Positions 35,187 through 47,700 of a stretch of 64,000 nt of DNA are shown piece by piece. The notes under the pieces are model-generated. The model was not told where the DNA came from. It saw only the letters and a program-made list of their open reading frames with translations, and searched no databases. The stretch is from Arbacia lixula. Taxonomy: Eukaryota; Echinodermata; Echinoidea; Arbacioida; Arbaciidae. The stretch is taken from the NCBI GenBank assembly GCA_963669155.1, contig OZ022596.1, positions 3,683,304-3,747,303 of the forward strand, read 5' to 3'. The stretch's first letter is position 1; every line of letters starts with the position of its first letter. Made by a program: the position numbers and the translations under genes.

Positions 35187-37582
35187 TCAAAATTTACCAG
35201 TTTTTAAGCTTTGGAAGACATCTCCTAGGGCAGAACTGCTTCTTTGCATTGCGCAGTAATGCATGACGTGACCTGCCAATTCCTGGGTCCATTTTGTCGT
35301 TAACTTGTCAGACTTGTGCTGGCCAAATAATGTATTGAAGTCTTCTTCAATCTAGAGAAAAGAAATAAAAAGAATGTTTCGCCCCCTTACGTTAGATATA
35401 TAGAAGTAAATTATGCAGAGAGACTGAGATTAAAGAATCACGGTCAATCACCACAGTCACAAAGAAAGGCTTAATACTGTGATTTGAAGTATGGATAAAA
35501 GGACTTGGGGGGGGGGGGGGGAGGAGGGAGGCATTCCTCTCTTAGATGATTTTCACCCCCAAATCACCCCATGTAATTTTCTGACCTTTTTTTTATTACA
35601 ACTAAATCTTTTGCATCTTTTGCCACAAATATCATAGTTATGATATTTGTTATGTTAACATCAAATCTACTAATATCCTTTGAATACAAATTTTGCCTTC
35701 TGCTTTTCATTAAATTTTTCTTTACTTATAAGCAGGATAAAAACATCGACCTGTGGCCTTTCACATTTGACCTTGGAACACACAAACACATTCCAAAACC
35801 ATTATTCCTGTAGCACCATTATGTGGCAGAGACATTGAAAAAAAATTATTCTACTTTTACATACCATGCCTGGTGCATCTAACATCCGAGGCCAGTTTCC
35901 TAGGATGGAAGCCGTAGTTGCCTCTTCAGTCCGTATCTCTCGTAGCCGGATCCTGGATGTTATCTTTGTATACTCCTCAACTTTGCTTTTGGGCTCTATG
36001 TTGTACTGAAGCCATCGACGCATTTCATCAATCTGCCCTTCGGGAATTGAGTCTGAGAGAAATAGAATGTCAATGCAATAATTACTTGAGATTAAACACT
36101 GAGAATAAAACTGAGATGCAATTATCCTGAGTGTTGCATGCTCTGGATTGTAAGTGAAAGGATGAGGGCCATCTGGGCAACAAAAATACTCAACTTTTCA
36201 ATGATATCTGCAGAAATCCAGAAATACCACTAAGCTTCCTACTCCCAACCAAGATCTTGAGAAAACAAACGTAACAGGTGAAGAAAGAGCCTTCTTAGCA
36301 AAGTTCAAATATTTTCTTGACTGACAGGGTTAAAGGCTCTGTGCAGATGAAAATGGAATGGAGAATGTGTATTTTTGTTTTGTTTCTGCTAACATTTTCC
36401 TTGTTAACTGCAAGAAGTGCAATAAAATTAGAACAAATACGCTGAAACAGTAACAGTTGGCATCTCTGTCATCTATACAATTTTGCTTTATGTTGTTAGT
36501 GTAATGAGTGCTAATATGCATCCCCCCCCCCCCCCCCCCCCCCGGTAAATCCTGGATCTGCCACTGGTACCCAGAACCTAGGCTAGGGCATGGGCTACAC
36601 TACACTCTACAGCCCGACTGCCCAGTCAATGTCAGTGCCACATGTACAGGTATTCTTGAGATAATGGTGTAGGCCTACTAGCTGTAGTAGATCTAGACCT
36701 ATAGTACTGCCAGTACGACTAGGTCTAGATTACTATACTGTAGATAATTTGTGGACGAGTACGGTACCCTGGCCTGGATCATGCGTGGCGCCATTCGCAG
36801 TAATACGAGGACTAACTTTGTCTTTGCCAAACTTTGCACAAGGAATGTGCTTTACTGGAATTTGGCTCCTGTGCTAAATCACAGAATTGTGATAACCCCA
36901 CGGCACTGGATTTGTGTGCATACCTTAATGCGTCGGTAATGGCGATGCCTAATTATATGCCTAGGCCTCCTGTGCGCTTTTGCACCGGTAACGAAATACA
37001 TGTACAGCGGAGGCATCTCCGCAGCCGGCCGAGCGCCAGCCGCGGCGGCGAGTCCTTGTTTCGTTTGGCGCGAGACCGGATCTTGAAGCGCTAGCGCACA
37101 GTCGCTTTGTGTGTCCCAACCCGAGTCCAACAAGAACATGTGTAGATCTATCTGGAATGTCAATTGAAGTTATTCAACTTACAAGCAATATAATGTATAG
37201 TATATATAATAGAGAACAAACATTGATGATGATTGGTGTTATTTTATAAATAGTTGTTGTTGAATCCAAAGAAAACACTTCATAAAACAAACTTCAATCT
37301 AGCGTCCGTTCATACGACCCCCGGCAATTCTGTATTATGCAGCGTGCATACTGTAGTTTGTGCCTAGCGCGTACATGCACAACAATCCCGCGACCGAGAA
37401 ACTCTTGAGCTAATCCACTTCAATCTTTGCAACCGATTCACATGTCATTACAAACATTACCTACAAATAATCTATGATATTTATTTGTGTAGTTTAGATG
37501 ATTACTTTACACTTCACTTACCTCTGAACGTTGCAGCATACTCTTCAAATCCCCACTCTTTCAACAGCTCTTCCACGTCCAT
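35187..37582 (-). CDS. Small three-exon gene, uncharacterised protein (possibly SAM-like N-terminus)
   Basis: On the minus strand three exons join in phase: 37522-37582 (ATG, 20 codons), 35865-36052, and 35187-35351 ending in TGA, for 137 residues. All borders have AG acceptors and GT donors (GTAAG and GTATG). Exon 1 reads MDVEELLKEWGFEEYAATFR, which resembles the first helices of a SAM domain. Exon 2 is basic and helical and ends in NWPRMLDAPGM. The IEEDFNTLFG start of exon 3 continues that motif, a pattern I associate with unnamed proteins of fish and marine invertebrates annotated as SAM-domain-like. A GTAAAT lies just before the stop, so the last exon could splice on to sequence lost near the assembly gap. 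The CCAAT-type and CRE-like TGACGT sequences upstream of the ATG fit a promoter. The gene structure is fairly sure; the function is unknown. Confidence 0.68.
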
Positions 37583-38318
37583 TTTCCAAATTACGCGAGG
37601 CGCGAAATATGCAATGATGACGTATCTGTCAATTAGCCAATGAAATTACGAGTCGCAATCGAAAATGACCACGGGATCATTTAACCACGCACGGCCAACA
37701 TCGCGTTGATGTCGTTTCAAATAGAAGAAGAAGAAAACACGAGGAAAAATAACCGCGAACGTGGTTAATAATTTTCGACCACGGCAAAATGTCGTAAAAA
37801 TAACCACGAATGATCCCTGTTTTTTTAGAGTGTATCTATCTATCTATCTCTATCCATCTACATGACTGTATATGATTATCTACCTTTCAGTCTGTTTCAT
37901 CCAACTATTTAACTGCCTATCTACATCTATCTTGTAAATATCTTTGTATGTTTCTATCAACTTGACTATCTATACCTATCTGCTTATAGATGACCCGCAC
38001 TTGACGGCCCCTTACATTATATACCTTTAGTGGTCGTGTTTCACCACTGAATATAGTGCAAGATACGCTGGAGAAATATATTATGAGTTGACTCACCGAG
38101 AGTAGATGAAGAAGTGAAGTCTCCCCGATGAGGCTGAAAATGTTCGTGGGCGGCTTCTTTGTTCGGAAGCGCATCGTTAATCATTGTCCATTGTGGTAAA
38201 CTTTCTTGGAGCTCTGCGGTGGAAGAAAGTTTATTTGCCGCCCGCGGTTGGTCGGATGTTTTGACCGTACGTGGTCGGGCGATTACTGATTTCGGGAAGA
38301 ATAGTGTTTCAGTTTCAG

Positions 38319-38339
38319 GGGGGGGGGGGGGGGGGGGGG
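38319..38339. repeat. Homopolymer G run
   Basis: About 21 G in the spacer between the small minus-strand gene and HSDL1. Similar G or C runs are at 8331-8348, 13305-13321, 33708-33724, 35509-35521, 36522-36543 and 62361-62380. Confidence 0.9.
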
Positions 38340-38599
38340 TCCTTTGTCAAAGTCTCAGTCCAATATATTCACGGAGATACTAGTTGAGCTGCTACATACC
38401 TAATGTATCTCCCCCAATGTGTGCCCTAGCTTATAATTAGTGTTCTAGCTATGAGATATGTGCATATAACTTATAAATAAAGGCACATGTGGCTCACAAA
38501 TACTTATTATTTTAGACGACTGTCTTTAAAGAAATGGGTAGCAAAATTACGAGTTTGTATTAGTTAGTAGAAGAGTCTTCTACGGAGTCCGTCAACATA

Positions 38600-38706
38600 A
38601 ATCTTGTTCAAAACTTATTGGCCTCAAGCCGCGCAGGGGATTTCCCGGTCTCGTCACGCATGCGCCCTATACACGAAACTGGTAAACTGCATGCACAACA
38701 GTCAAC
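38600..38706 (+). promoter_or_regulatory. Probable core promoter / 5' UTR of HSDL1
   Basis: The 100 bases before the HSDL1 ATG are GC-richer than their surroundings. They hold a reverse CCAAT box (ATTGG near 38619) and CGCATGCGC near 38658, which resembles an NRF1 site. This is consistent with a TATA-less housekeeping promoter; the start site is not known. Confidence 0.4.
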
Positions 38707-41700
38707 ATGGCAGCTGTAGTAGACAGTTTGGATCTTCTGATCCGGCAAGTTTCGACCACGTATCACGTTTATTCCGATATTTTATCCTTGGTTGGAGCCT
38801 TTTATGTCACAAAGAAGGTGCTAGTGACCTGCTACAGGGTTCAGCATGTCGTCAGGATGCATATCTACCCGCAATTTCGGCCCAAAAGGAACCTAGTCAA
38901 GGAGTTTGGGGAATGGGCAGGTACGTAGATCCATGTTTATTTCGGTCCCACACATCTCATTCCGTGTCTTTCTCCTCCTCCTGCTCTGCTCAGTATAGAT
39001 TCTTAAATGCTGATTAGACTTTTTTTTTCTCTTGAAGACTTGATGGCCAGAGATAATTGGCTGTCCGGCTCTACGTATTGTAATTGTAAGGCCTTCTTCA
39101 ATGATTTTGATAACAATGATATTCTGAATTCATGTTGTAGTGACTCTTCACTCTTTATTTTCATGTTCAGTAATTTTCCATGTACGTTTGCCATGTGTTC
39201 TGCCAGTTATTTTCCACGTTGCGTAATTCTATTGTTTATCGTTAATGTATTCTGGCCACGTGCGTTGTTTCAACCTATCGCGTATCATTGCCTACGTGCG
39301 CTTCAACGCACGTGGTCCTCACATCCTCGCATCGCCCAGCGATTCTCATCACTCCCACATCATCTTGGTTTGAGTCAACATCTCCCGGAACTTCGCTCCG
39401 GTTCGAGACAACACGCCTCCGGACAGGAGACTCTTTTCCTGCCGTCTCCAGCGGGCTGGCAGTCTTCCAGTGGTACGATATAATCTACACCGACACGGCT
39501 GGATTCACCGCTGGGAGCTGCCAGTCCCGCCTTTCGCTTCGGCAGTCCGCAACACACACACACCACACTTCACACCCTTAAATTCTACATTGGTGACCCC
39601 GAAACTTGGAAGCTTGAGTGTACGATTTTATTGTTCCCTTACTTACATATTTTGAACATGTTTATCTTTTATCGCCTCTCATTTGTGGATTTCATTCACA
39701 ACTTCGATTCTGGCAGGGGAGTAAATGTAGTGACTCTTCACACTTTATTTTCATGTTCAGTAATTTTCCATGTACGTTTGCCATGTGTTCTGCCAGTTAT
39801 TTTCCACGTTGCGTAATTCTATTGTTTATCGTTAATGTATTCTGGCCACGTGCGTTGTTTCAACCTATCGCGTATCATTGCCTACGTGCGCTTCAACGCA
39901 CGTGGTCCTCACATCCTCGCATCGCCCAGCGATTCTCATCACTCCCACATCATCTTGGTTTGAGTCAACATCTCCCGGAACTTCGCTCCGGTTCGAGACA
40001 ACACGCCTCCGGACAGGAGACTCTTTTCCTGCCGTCTCCAGCGGGCTGGCAGTCTTCCAGTGGTACGATATAATCTACACCGACACGGCTGGATTCACCG
40101 CTGGGAGCTGCCAGTCCCGCCTTTCGGCATCACCTCACACTGAGCTCCACCCACTGCAGCTCGCCTGAACATTGATCACGAAGCACGGCTCATCTCACTA
40201 CGCCGGCATCGCCGCTTCGTTCGTCTCAATGTTTCTACCTCGGCCCCGACGTCAAGCGACTCACTGCTTCGTCTCCGAGCGCCTCACCTTTCTTCTCTGG
40301 CCTCCGACACCGCCGCTTTGTCCCGAGCGCCATTCATCTTCACTTCGCTTCGCTTCTCTTCTCTTCTCTTCTCGTCCGCGATCACCACCGCAAGCGTGCA
40401 GCGTCGACATCGCGATCTTCACGGCTCTTCAGCCACGTTTCCTGAAGTCGCGACTCAGCTCTCAAGTCTCCGCCTCATCATCCATTAGCGTGAGCCCCTT
40501 TCATTCGTTAGCCTATCACCATCATACATCGTCATTGGACTCTAAGCATTTTAGTCCATCACATTTATTCATGTACATGTTTTTAATGGCCAACTTAATA
40601 TCATTCGTGCAATATCAATGTTTCTCCTTCACATGACTGCACCTGCGTGTGCACAGTCATTGCTCAGTCATTTCATTTAATAAACAAAACGAAAAGGGAA
40701 TACTATTTCTCATGACTTTTATTATCGTACAAACCTGCTTCCTTCTAAGTTAAATATTGAGTTTAATGGCGTGTGATTAGTGTCAGTGCATCACACAACA
40801 CCACAACACAACACACCACACAACGCACCACACACTATTACACCCTTAAATTCCACAATGTCTTCTTATCTTAAATGATCTCGGTCATAATTCTGTAGAG
40901 TAGATGAGCACTGCCCCAGTCAGAGTCGTTATAAAACTTCACTGTCTGTGACAAGGAAAACAATTAAACATTTTCGGGGCTACTTTCTTTTAGCACATTC
41001 ACCGTTAAGCTACAATTTTAGATTGTGCCTGTGGGAATTGTGGGGGCTCTTTTAAGTAACCTTTTCATGGTTTTACACACACATAGCTTTAAAAATAATG
41101 TATACCTTCATGAAAGAACATTAAAAAGGCAATATATGGAAAAAGCAGTACGCAACATCTGGGAGAGCACCTCACACGTGATGTCACAAAATCAAAAGTT
41201 TAAAATCAAATAAATTTATTTTCCTTTGACTGATTTTCATCAAACTTTCACTAATTACTTTTATGTGTCTGCTGATATCAAAACAAAAATAATTTCAGGG
41301 TGAACTATCCCGTCAAGGCCTTTGCTTTGACTAATAAACAAATAATCAACGTTGGTGAAGGTGATGGGATGAACTATCACTTCCGAGGCGATCTGGATGT
41401 AGCTATCTTTCTGAAGCGCAGCTGAGGAAAGATAGCGTATACATTCAGATCGCCGAGGAAGTGATAGTTCGTGTCATTGCCTGAAACCAAAAGTTGATTA
41501 TTTGATTTATATTCCACATCTGAAACCAACTATCTATACCAAAAATGACAATTTGACGTACAAAAGTAATGTTCACTTCTCTACCTAACCTCGAGCCGCT
41601 GCCATGGGGAACACGCGTTAGGATGCGCGTTAATTATGACGCGCGTTTGGACGCGTTAGTGGGAGCTGATAGTCCGAGTGTAACGCACTTTTATTTCGCG

Positions 41701-44700
41701 AGTACACAAAATATTAATCACGCATTAGGACTATGAGGAGTGAAGAGATCAGCGAAACCAAAAAGTACTATCACCTAGAGTGTAACGAACTTTTATTCTC
41801 AGGTGATCTGATAGAAAAAACTACGCCTCATCACGTGATCAACTCTTGACCAATCATATAGCAACATTCTTAGTATGTGGAATATAATATCACAATGCTG
41901 TGATCTTTCTTGGTTCTCTAGTGGTGACTGGTTCTACTGATGGTATTGGCAAGGCGTATGCTATGGAGCTGGCCCAACATGGAGTCAACATCGTTCTCAT
42001 CAGCCGATCTAGCGACAGACTCAAGAAAGTCGCCGCTGAAATAGGTAAGCTCACAAAATTCTTCTGGGCAATTCTACAGGTTTGGTTAAAGTCCTGTAAC
42101 AGACTCAAGAAAGTTGCCCCTGAAAAAGGTAAGCTCACAAAATTCTTCTGGGCAATTCCACAGGTTTGGTTAAAGCCCTGTAACGTGAGCACCCAAAGCT
42201 TCTTTATTTGATTGAAAAAGAAGTTTCTGTGCCGAGGATATGATTGCGTGTCATGGCAAGGTGGACTGTTTGCTTCCTATATGATTATTTACATAGTTTC
42301 TGCAAAACTATAACAGAATATAAAACAAAGAAGGTTTGGTTACTTACGTTACATGACTTTAACCAAACCTGTGGAATTGCCCTTCTTCAATTATGTGCAG
42401 CTTGGCCTTTTTCCACTCAGATACTAAGTAGCACAACTCAAACAAGTATTGAAAAAGAAAAGAACATACTATTCATACTGTTATTTTTGTTGTTTCTTTG
42501 TTTTTGACAGAGGCCTTCTACGGAGTGAAGACGCGAGTGATCACAGCAGACTTCAGTCAGGGAGCTGAGATCTATGACAACATCAGCAGTCAGCTGAACG
42601 GACTCCACATAGGCATGCTGGGTAAGATCCCTCTCGTAGTTTTTTTTTCAGTTTTGATAAATCTCGTAATTGTTTATTTATGGAGTCCCACCCCCTTACA
42701 TCTATTCATAACAATCAGTCGTCAATCGTCAGGGTAACATCGTCAGAACATCGCAACTTTTTTTCTCTGAAATTTCAACAATTAGTTCATCATACTTGTA
42801 ATTGTTTATTTATATAGTCCCACCCCCTTACATCTATTCATAACAATCAGTCGTCAATCATCAGGGTAACATTAGGCAGCTTTCTAACGCGAGACCGAAC
42901 GTCAAGCTACTACGAGTGACGTCATATTTTGCCACTGCGCATGCCCGAAAGCCTTCACTCGCGTCGCCGTCCAATTCTGACGACGGGAGTCGGGGGAAAT
43001 TTCCCCGATTCCACGTTGTGGTGAAAACGACAACGCGAGTGCGATTCACTTGTCTAAGCAATCGGAATAGGTAGGTCTATTTTGTTGTTTCTACTTCTTG
43101 CATCATAAAATAGTTTCTTGAGAGGGCTTCAAATATAAACTACCAATCATTATGCGATCACATTTTTCATGAAATCGTTTCTTAGATCATGTAAATTTGA
43201 GTGAAAGTTTTGAATTTCATGTTTTAGCCTAAGTCATGTTTCCCAGCGGAAATCGACAAGGTCGGCCGCCGCGGCTGGCGGGTGACACATCGGGTGAGTA
43301 GCCTAGCCCAAATGGTTTTAGCTATCGGTATAAGCGCAGGTATTTGCACAAAAATACTCTTTTATGAACATTGTTAGGGTTAACTTTTATGTTTAAGAAA
43401 TTACTAGGCCTATTGTCCAGCACATCGCAGACAGTAGGCCTATGCAAATGCCAGCATAATATTACATCGGTGTAAGTTAAAGCCTGCGCCGGAGCCTGAA
43501 GCTCGCCATTTCGGATGATTCAGCGTGCGATGTATTCGACCATAACGCTGGCAAAGCTTCGCACCGCTCTACGCACGGTCTTTGATCTGAACATATAGTC
43601 ACGTGGTATCGCCGAAGGCCGCGGCCCCGTCGTTAACCGAAAGCGCTTCTGCGACAGAACGAACGAGATCTGCACAACCTCGATACGCACCAGTTAACTC
43701 GTAGTAGCTGACGTTCGGTCTCGGCTTAGAAAGCTCCGTATTGTCAGAAGATGGCAACTCTTTTTCTCAAAAAATTCAACAATCGGCACGATATCATGGG
43801 GAGAAGAACATTTGGAAATCAATCTACATCTAACAGAGTGTTGTCAGACGTAATGTGACATAATTTGGACATGAATTGGATTGATTTCGTAATTGCTGCT
43901 GTCCCCCAGGGGCCATATTCATGAAGCCTTTCTAAGCCTAGTTCGCTACTAACATGCATTCAGTTGAATGTATGTTAGTAGCTAACATGCATTCAGTTGA
44001 ATGTATGTTAGCTACTAACATGCATTCAGTTGAATGTATGTTAGCTACTAACATGCATTCAGTTGAATGCGTGTTAGCTACTAACATGCATTCAGTTGAA
44101 TGTATGTTAGCTACTAACATGCATTCAGTTGAATGTATGTTAGCTACTAACATGCATTCAGTTGAATGTATGTTAGATACTAACATGCATTCAGTTGAAT
44201 GTATGTTAGCTACTAACATGCATTCAGTTGAATCAACTTTAGTGACTAACTACATGTAGGCTTAGGAAGTTTCAAAGACAGCACGTCCCTTTTTCAGATC
44301 ATCACAAAACCATCGAAACATAGGCAAAATATATAGAGAAGTGTTAGCAAGCTCTATATTCATAATTTGAAACTGATGCGTACAGGTGTAGTGTAAAATT
44401 TAAATAATGCACATAAACAACGTCTGATTAAAAGTCTTTACCTCAGGCTCTTAGCAGTTTGTGTTAAAATATCTGCTTTATAGATTAATCTGTTTATTAA
44501 ATTATAAAACGCATTATGAAAAAAATTGTTGTTTATAAGGAATCATCTCCAAATTTTGGTAATTACTCATAAAATTAGGATTTCACACATGCATAATAAT
44601 CACATAGATACTGTAACAAAGACTAATACTTTTTTCGTAGTACGAAAAAGGTCGGTTTGAAATTTAACGGCTGAAATTTTTACATATACAGAAAGCTTCA

Positions 44701-47700
44701 ACATGCTATATTCTTAGAAATGGTCTTGAATCACACTTTCTTCAATTTACAATCGTGATAGACGAGTTCAAATTTTAAACTTGTCAAAAGGACGGACAAT
44801 CTTTAATGAATATTGCTCCTGGACCTGTAAACTTAAGAAAATTAAACAAGAGCCCTGAAGACAGAATACCCATTGAAAGGATGGCCCGATGCCTTTGGAA
44901 GTAAAATAGTGTGGAGCCATGGGGCCATATTTATAGCCTAGTTAGCTGCACTCTAGCAACTAACTTGGATGGTAAAGTTTCATGAATATGGCCCCAGGTT
45001 TCTAGTACGTCAAAACATAACCTCACGTTTTAACAGGACCTGTAGCGCCAATAAATAATTCACACAAACAGCTGGAGAGAAGACTACCCCAGCAAGAACC
45101 TTTCTAGATTTGATCTGATTTCTTATGTTAAAGGGAATTGATCTTAATTACAGCAGAAAAAAGAAAGCAACATATCGGTGAAGGTTTGAAGAAAACCTGT
45201 GAAAGGATAAGAAAGTTATTACTTTTTGCACTTTTTGCAAGCTAACGATCCACCACTGCAACAAAGCTGCTGGTTATTATTATGTTGTAGAGCATAAGCT
45301 TTGAGCAATATATTCGCTCACAGGATTCGTTCATTATGCTGAATGCTTTACAATAATAGTACTGCTGCTCCAATTTGTCAGATCATCTATCAAACATTAT
45401 ATACGAGGTTTGCATGACATTTCTTCATTGTGAATAATAATAAGTGTCCCAACGGAATCAAATAAATTTATTACCTTTATTCATCTTGTGACAGTGAACA
45501 ATGTTGGTGCAATGGATTACCCACAATTCTTTCTGGAGATGGACGCAGATCGAATCAGGCAGCTTATTAACATCAATATCGGGGCAGCTACCATGGTAAC
45601 TACATATCTCTTTTCCCATTTTTCGTCCTTCGTCCCCCTTTCATTCTCTTGACCCCACCTGCTACTTCCTTTCAGTTTCTATGCTCCCATGTTTCTATAA
45701 GTAAATATGGACATGTACTTAACCCTATTGTAATTGGGCTTTTCGGGAGCAAGTTTTGACTTAAAGGAGCGTGGGGGAAGGGGGTCACTTTGCCCCCCCT
45801 CGTAATATCTCAACATGGAAGAGTGTATTAAAACAACATTTTGCCTTGTTTTTTGGGGAAAAATCAATTCATGTAGATTATCATTTCTGCAAATTTGATG
45901 GATATTTTAAATATTTTTTTTTTATCAAAAAAAGATGACATGCACATCAAAATTATAGCAAAATCAACAATGTCATTTTGAAATACTTTGAAATTTCAAA
46001 TCAATTGGCATGTATGTTATTGTTTATTTTTTTATTTTTGTTTTATTTGTATAATTTTTTGGGCTTCAGACATGTACTTGCATAAATTTCAAGAGCATTG
46101 TGACCAAGCAAAATACATAAAAGATACAATTAACACAATGTTTCTTTTCTTTATGTTCAGGTTTATTTCGTGGAGGCAATCATACAGCACAGTATATGTT
46201 AAGCCTCCTGTTTCAAATCAATGATTGAGTAGTGCTGGTTATAGAGTGTGTGTTAACATTTTACACAACATTTCTATCTTGACTTGCAGATGACGAGGCT
46301 TGTTCTCCCTCAGATGGTAGAGCGGCAGTGTGGAGTGGTGGTCAATATGTCCGCAGGGACGTCCGTCCATCCTTGCCCACAGCTAGCCCTCTACTCAGCA
46401 TGCAAGGTGAGGGGATGGAGGGAGGGAGGGGAGGGGAAGGAGGGGAGGGAGGGAAGGGAAGGGAGGGGAGGGAGAGAGGAGGGAAGAGCGAGGTGTGGTA
46501 GAGCGGCAGTGTGGGGTGGAGGTCAATATGTCTGCAGGAAGCTCCGTCCATCCTTGCCCACAGCTAGTTCTCTACTCAGCATGCAAGATGTTCCTTCCTC
46601 TAGATTCAATACTCTCAAGATTTGTCTGTCAAGTAACAATGGTTTGAGCTTCCTCATCCTAAACTCTCTAAAGTGACACTGATTTGATGTCTCACTTCCC
46701 AGAATACCTTGAGGTCTTTCCATTAACCATATCTAGCCCGGGGGGGGGGGGGGGGGCAAAAACAGCCCCCCCCCTCGACATTTTTCGCAATAAATTTGTA
46801 ACGCGAAAAGATCGCGCCGCGACGTTTCATGACTATTTTCCTTCAAGTCTCACGCAACTTTTAAGACCAAATTTGCGACGCGGGGGTACACGGTTCAGAA
46901 GTTACGTAACATTTTGTATGTGCATGTCAGACCAAAAATTGCTCAAAAACGTGATTTCATGTACAAATCCAATGCAAATTCTGTATCTAGCCAAAATTCA
47001 TAAATGTATCATTATTTCTATTATTACTGATGAAAAACAATAGATTTCATGTTATTTATGACTGAAATAGTGTTGGCAACGATTTCCATCGAAAAAACAA
47101 TGAAAAAAATAAAGTCGAAAAAACAGAGAAATACATAAGAAATTAAAAAAAAAAAAATACATAAGAAAAACTTTGATATTGCCATTTTTTTTAATCCTAA
47201 TTTGATAATAATCCCAAGAAGAGTGTCTGGACTGATATCTAGCATTTTGAGGGGTATATTTAAAGATTTACAACCAAATTATGATTTTTATGCATTTAAT
47301 TAGCATAATTAATTGATTAAAAATAAATTTGAATAATTATGGTGCAATTGACAATTGAATTATCAATTGAATTGTGGAGATTACGGCATCGGTGACGTAC
47401 GTGCCAATTTTTGTTGCGATCGCGCAATCAACGGTTGAGATCTTAGGGGGGGGGGGGGCTGTTTTTGCCCCCCCCCCCGGGCTATGCGATTTCAAAATAG
47501 CCCGGGCTATATAGGGTTAACTCTTTGTGCGTTCACCTGTGAACCCCCTGTGCGTTGCATTAATTTGAGTGTGCGCATATTCCAATGAACTCTAGTCGGA
47601 GTAGTACATGTAGCTTTCAAGGGCTATAACTTTTTATTAGATGGTCGTGAGGAAAAATAGTGTACATATGAAATATAGAAAATTTCATGGGCTTTCCACT

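Larger units (their letters stand above)
43906..44822. mobile_element. Foldback element O with minisatellite core and nested B
   Basis: CCAGGGGCCATATTCATGAA at the left pairs with TTTC...ATGAATATTGCTCCTGG at the right, the right arm being split by B (44272-44806). The inner arms AAGCCTAGTT and GTAGGCTTAGGAAG are also inverted. The core is the 33-bp array. Confidence 0.75.

Noticed and set aside
39007-40073. Two nearly identical 150-codon frames
   Set aside because: They are the same LTR sequence read twice; not genes.
43938-44259. 93- and 101-codon repeat proteins on opposite strands
   Set aside because: 33-bp palindromic minisatellite; the same reason.
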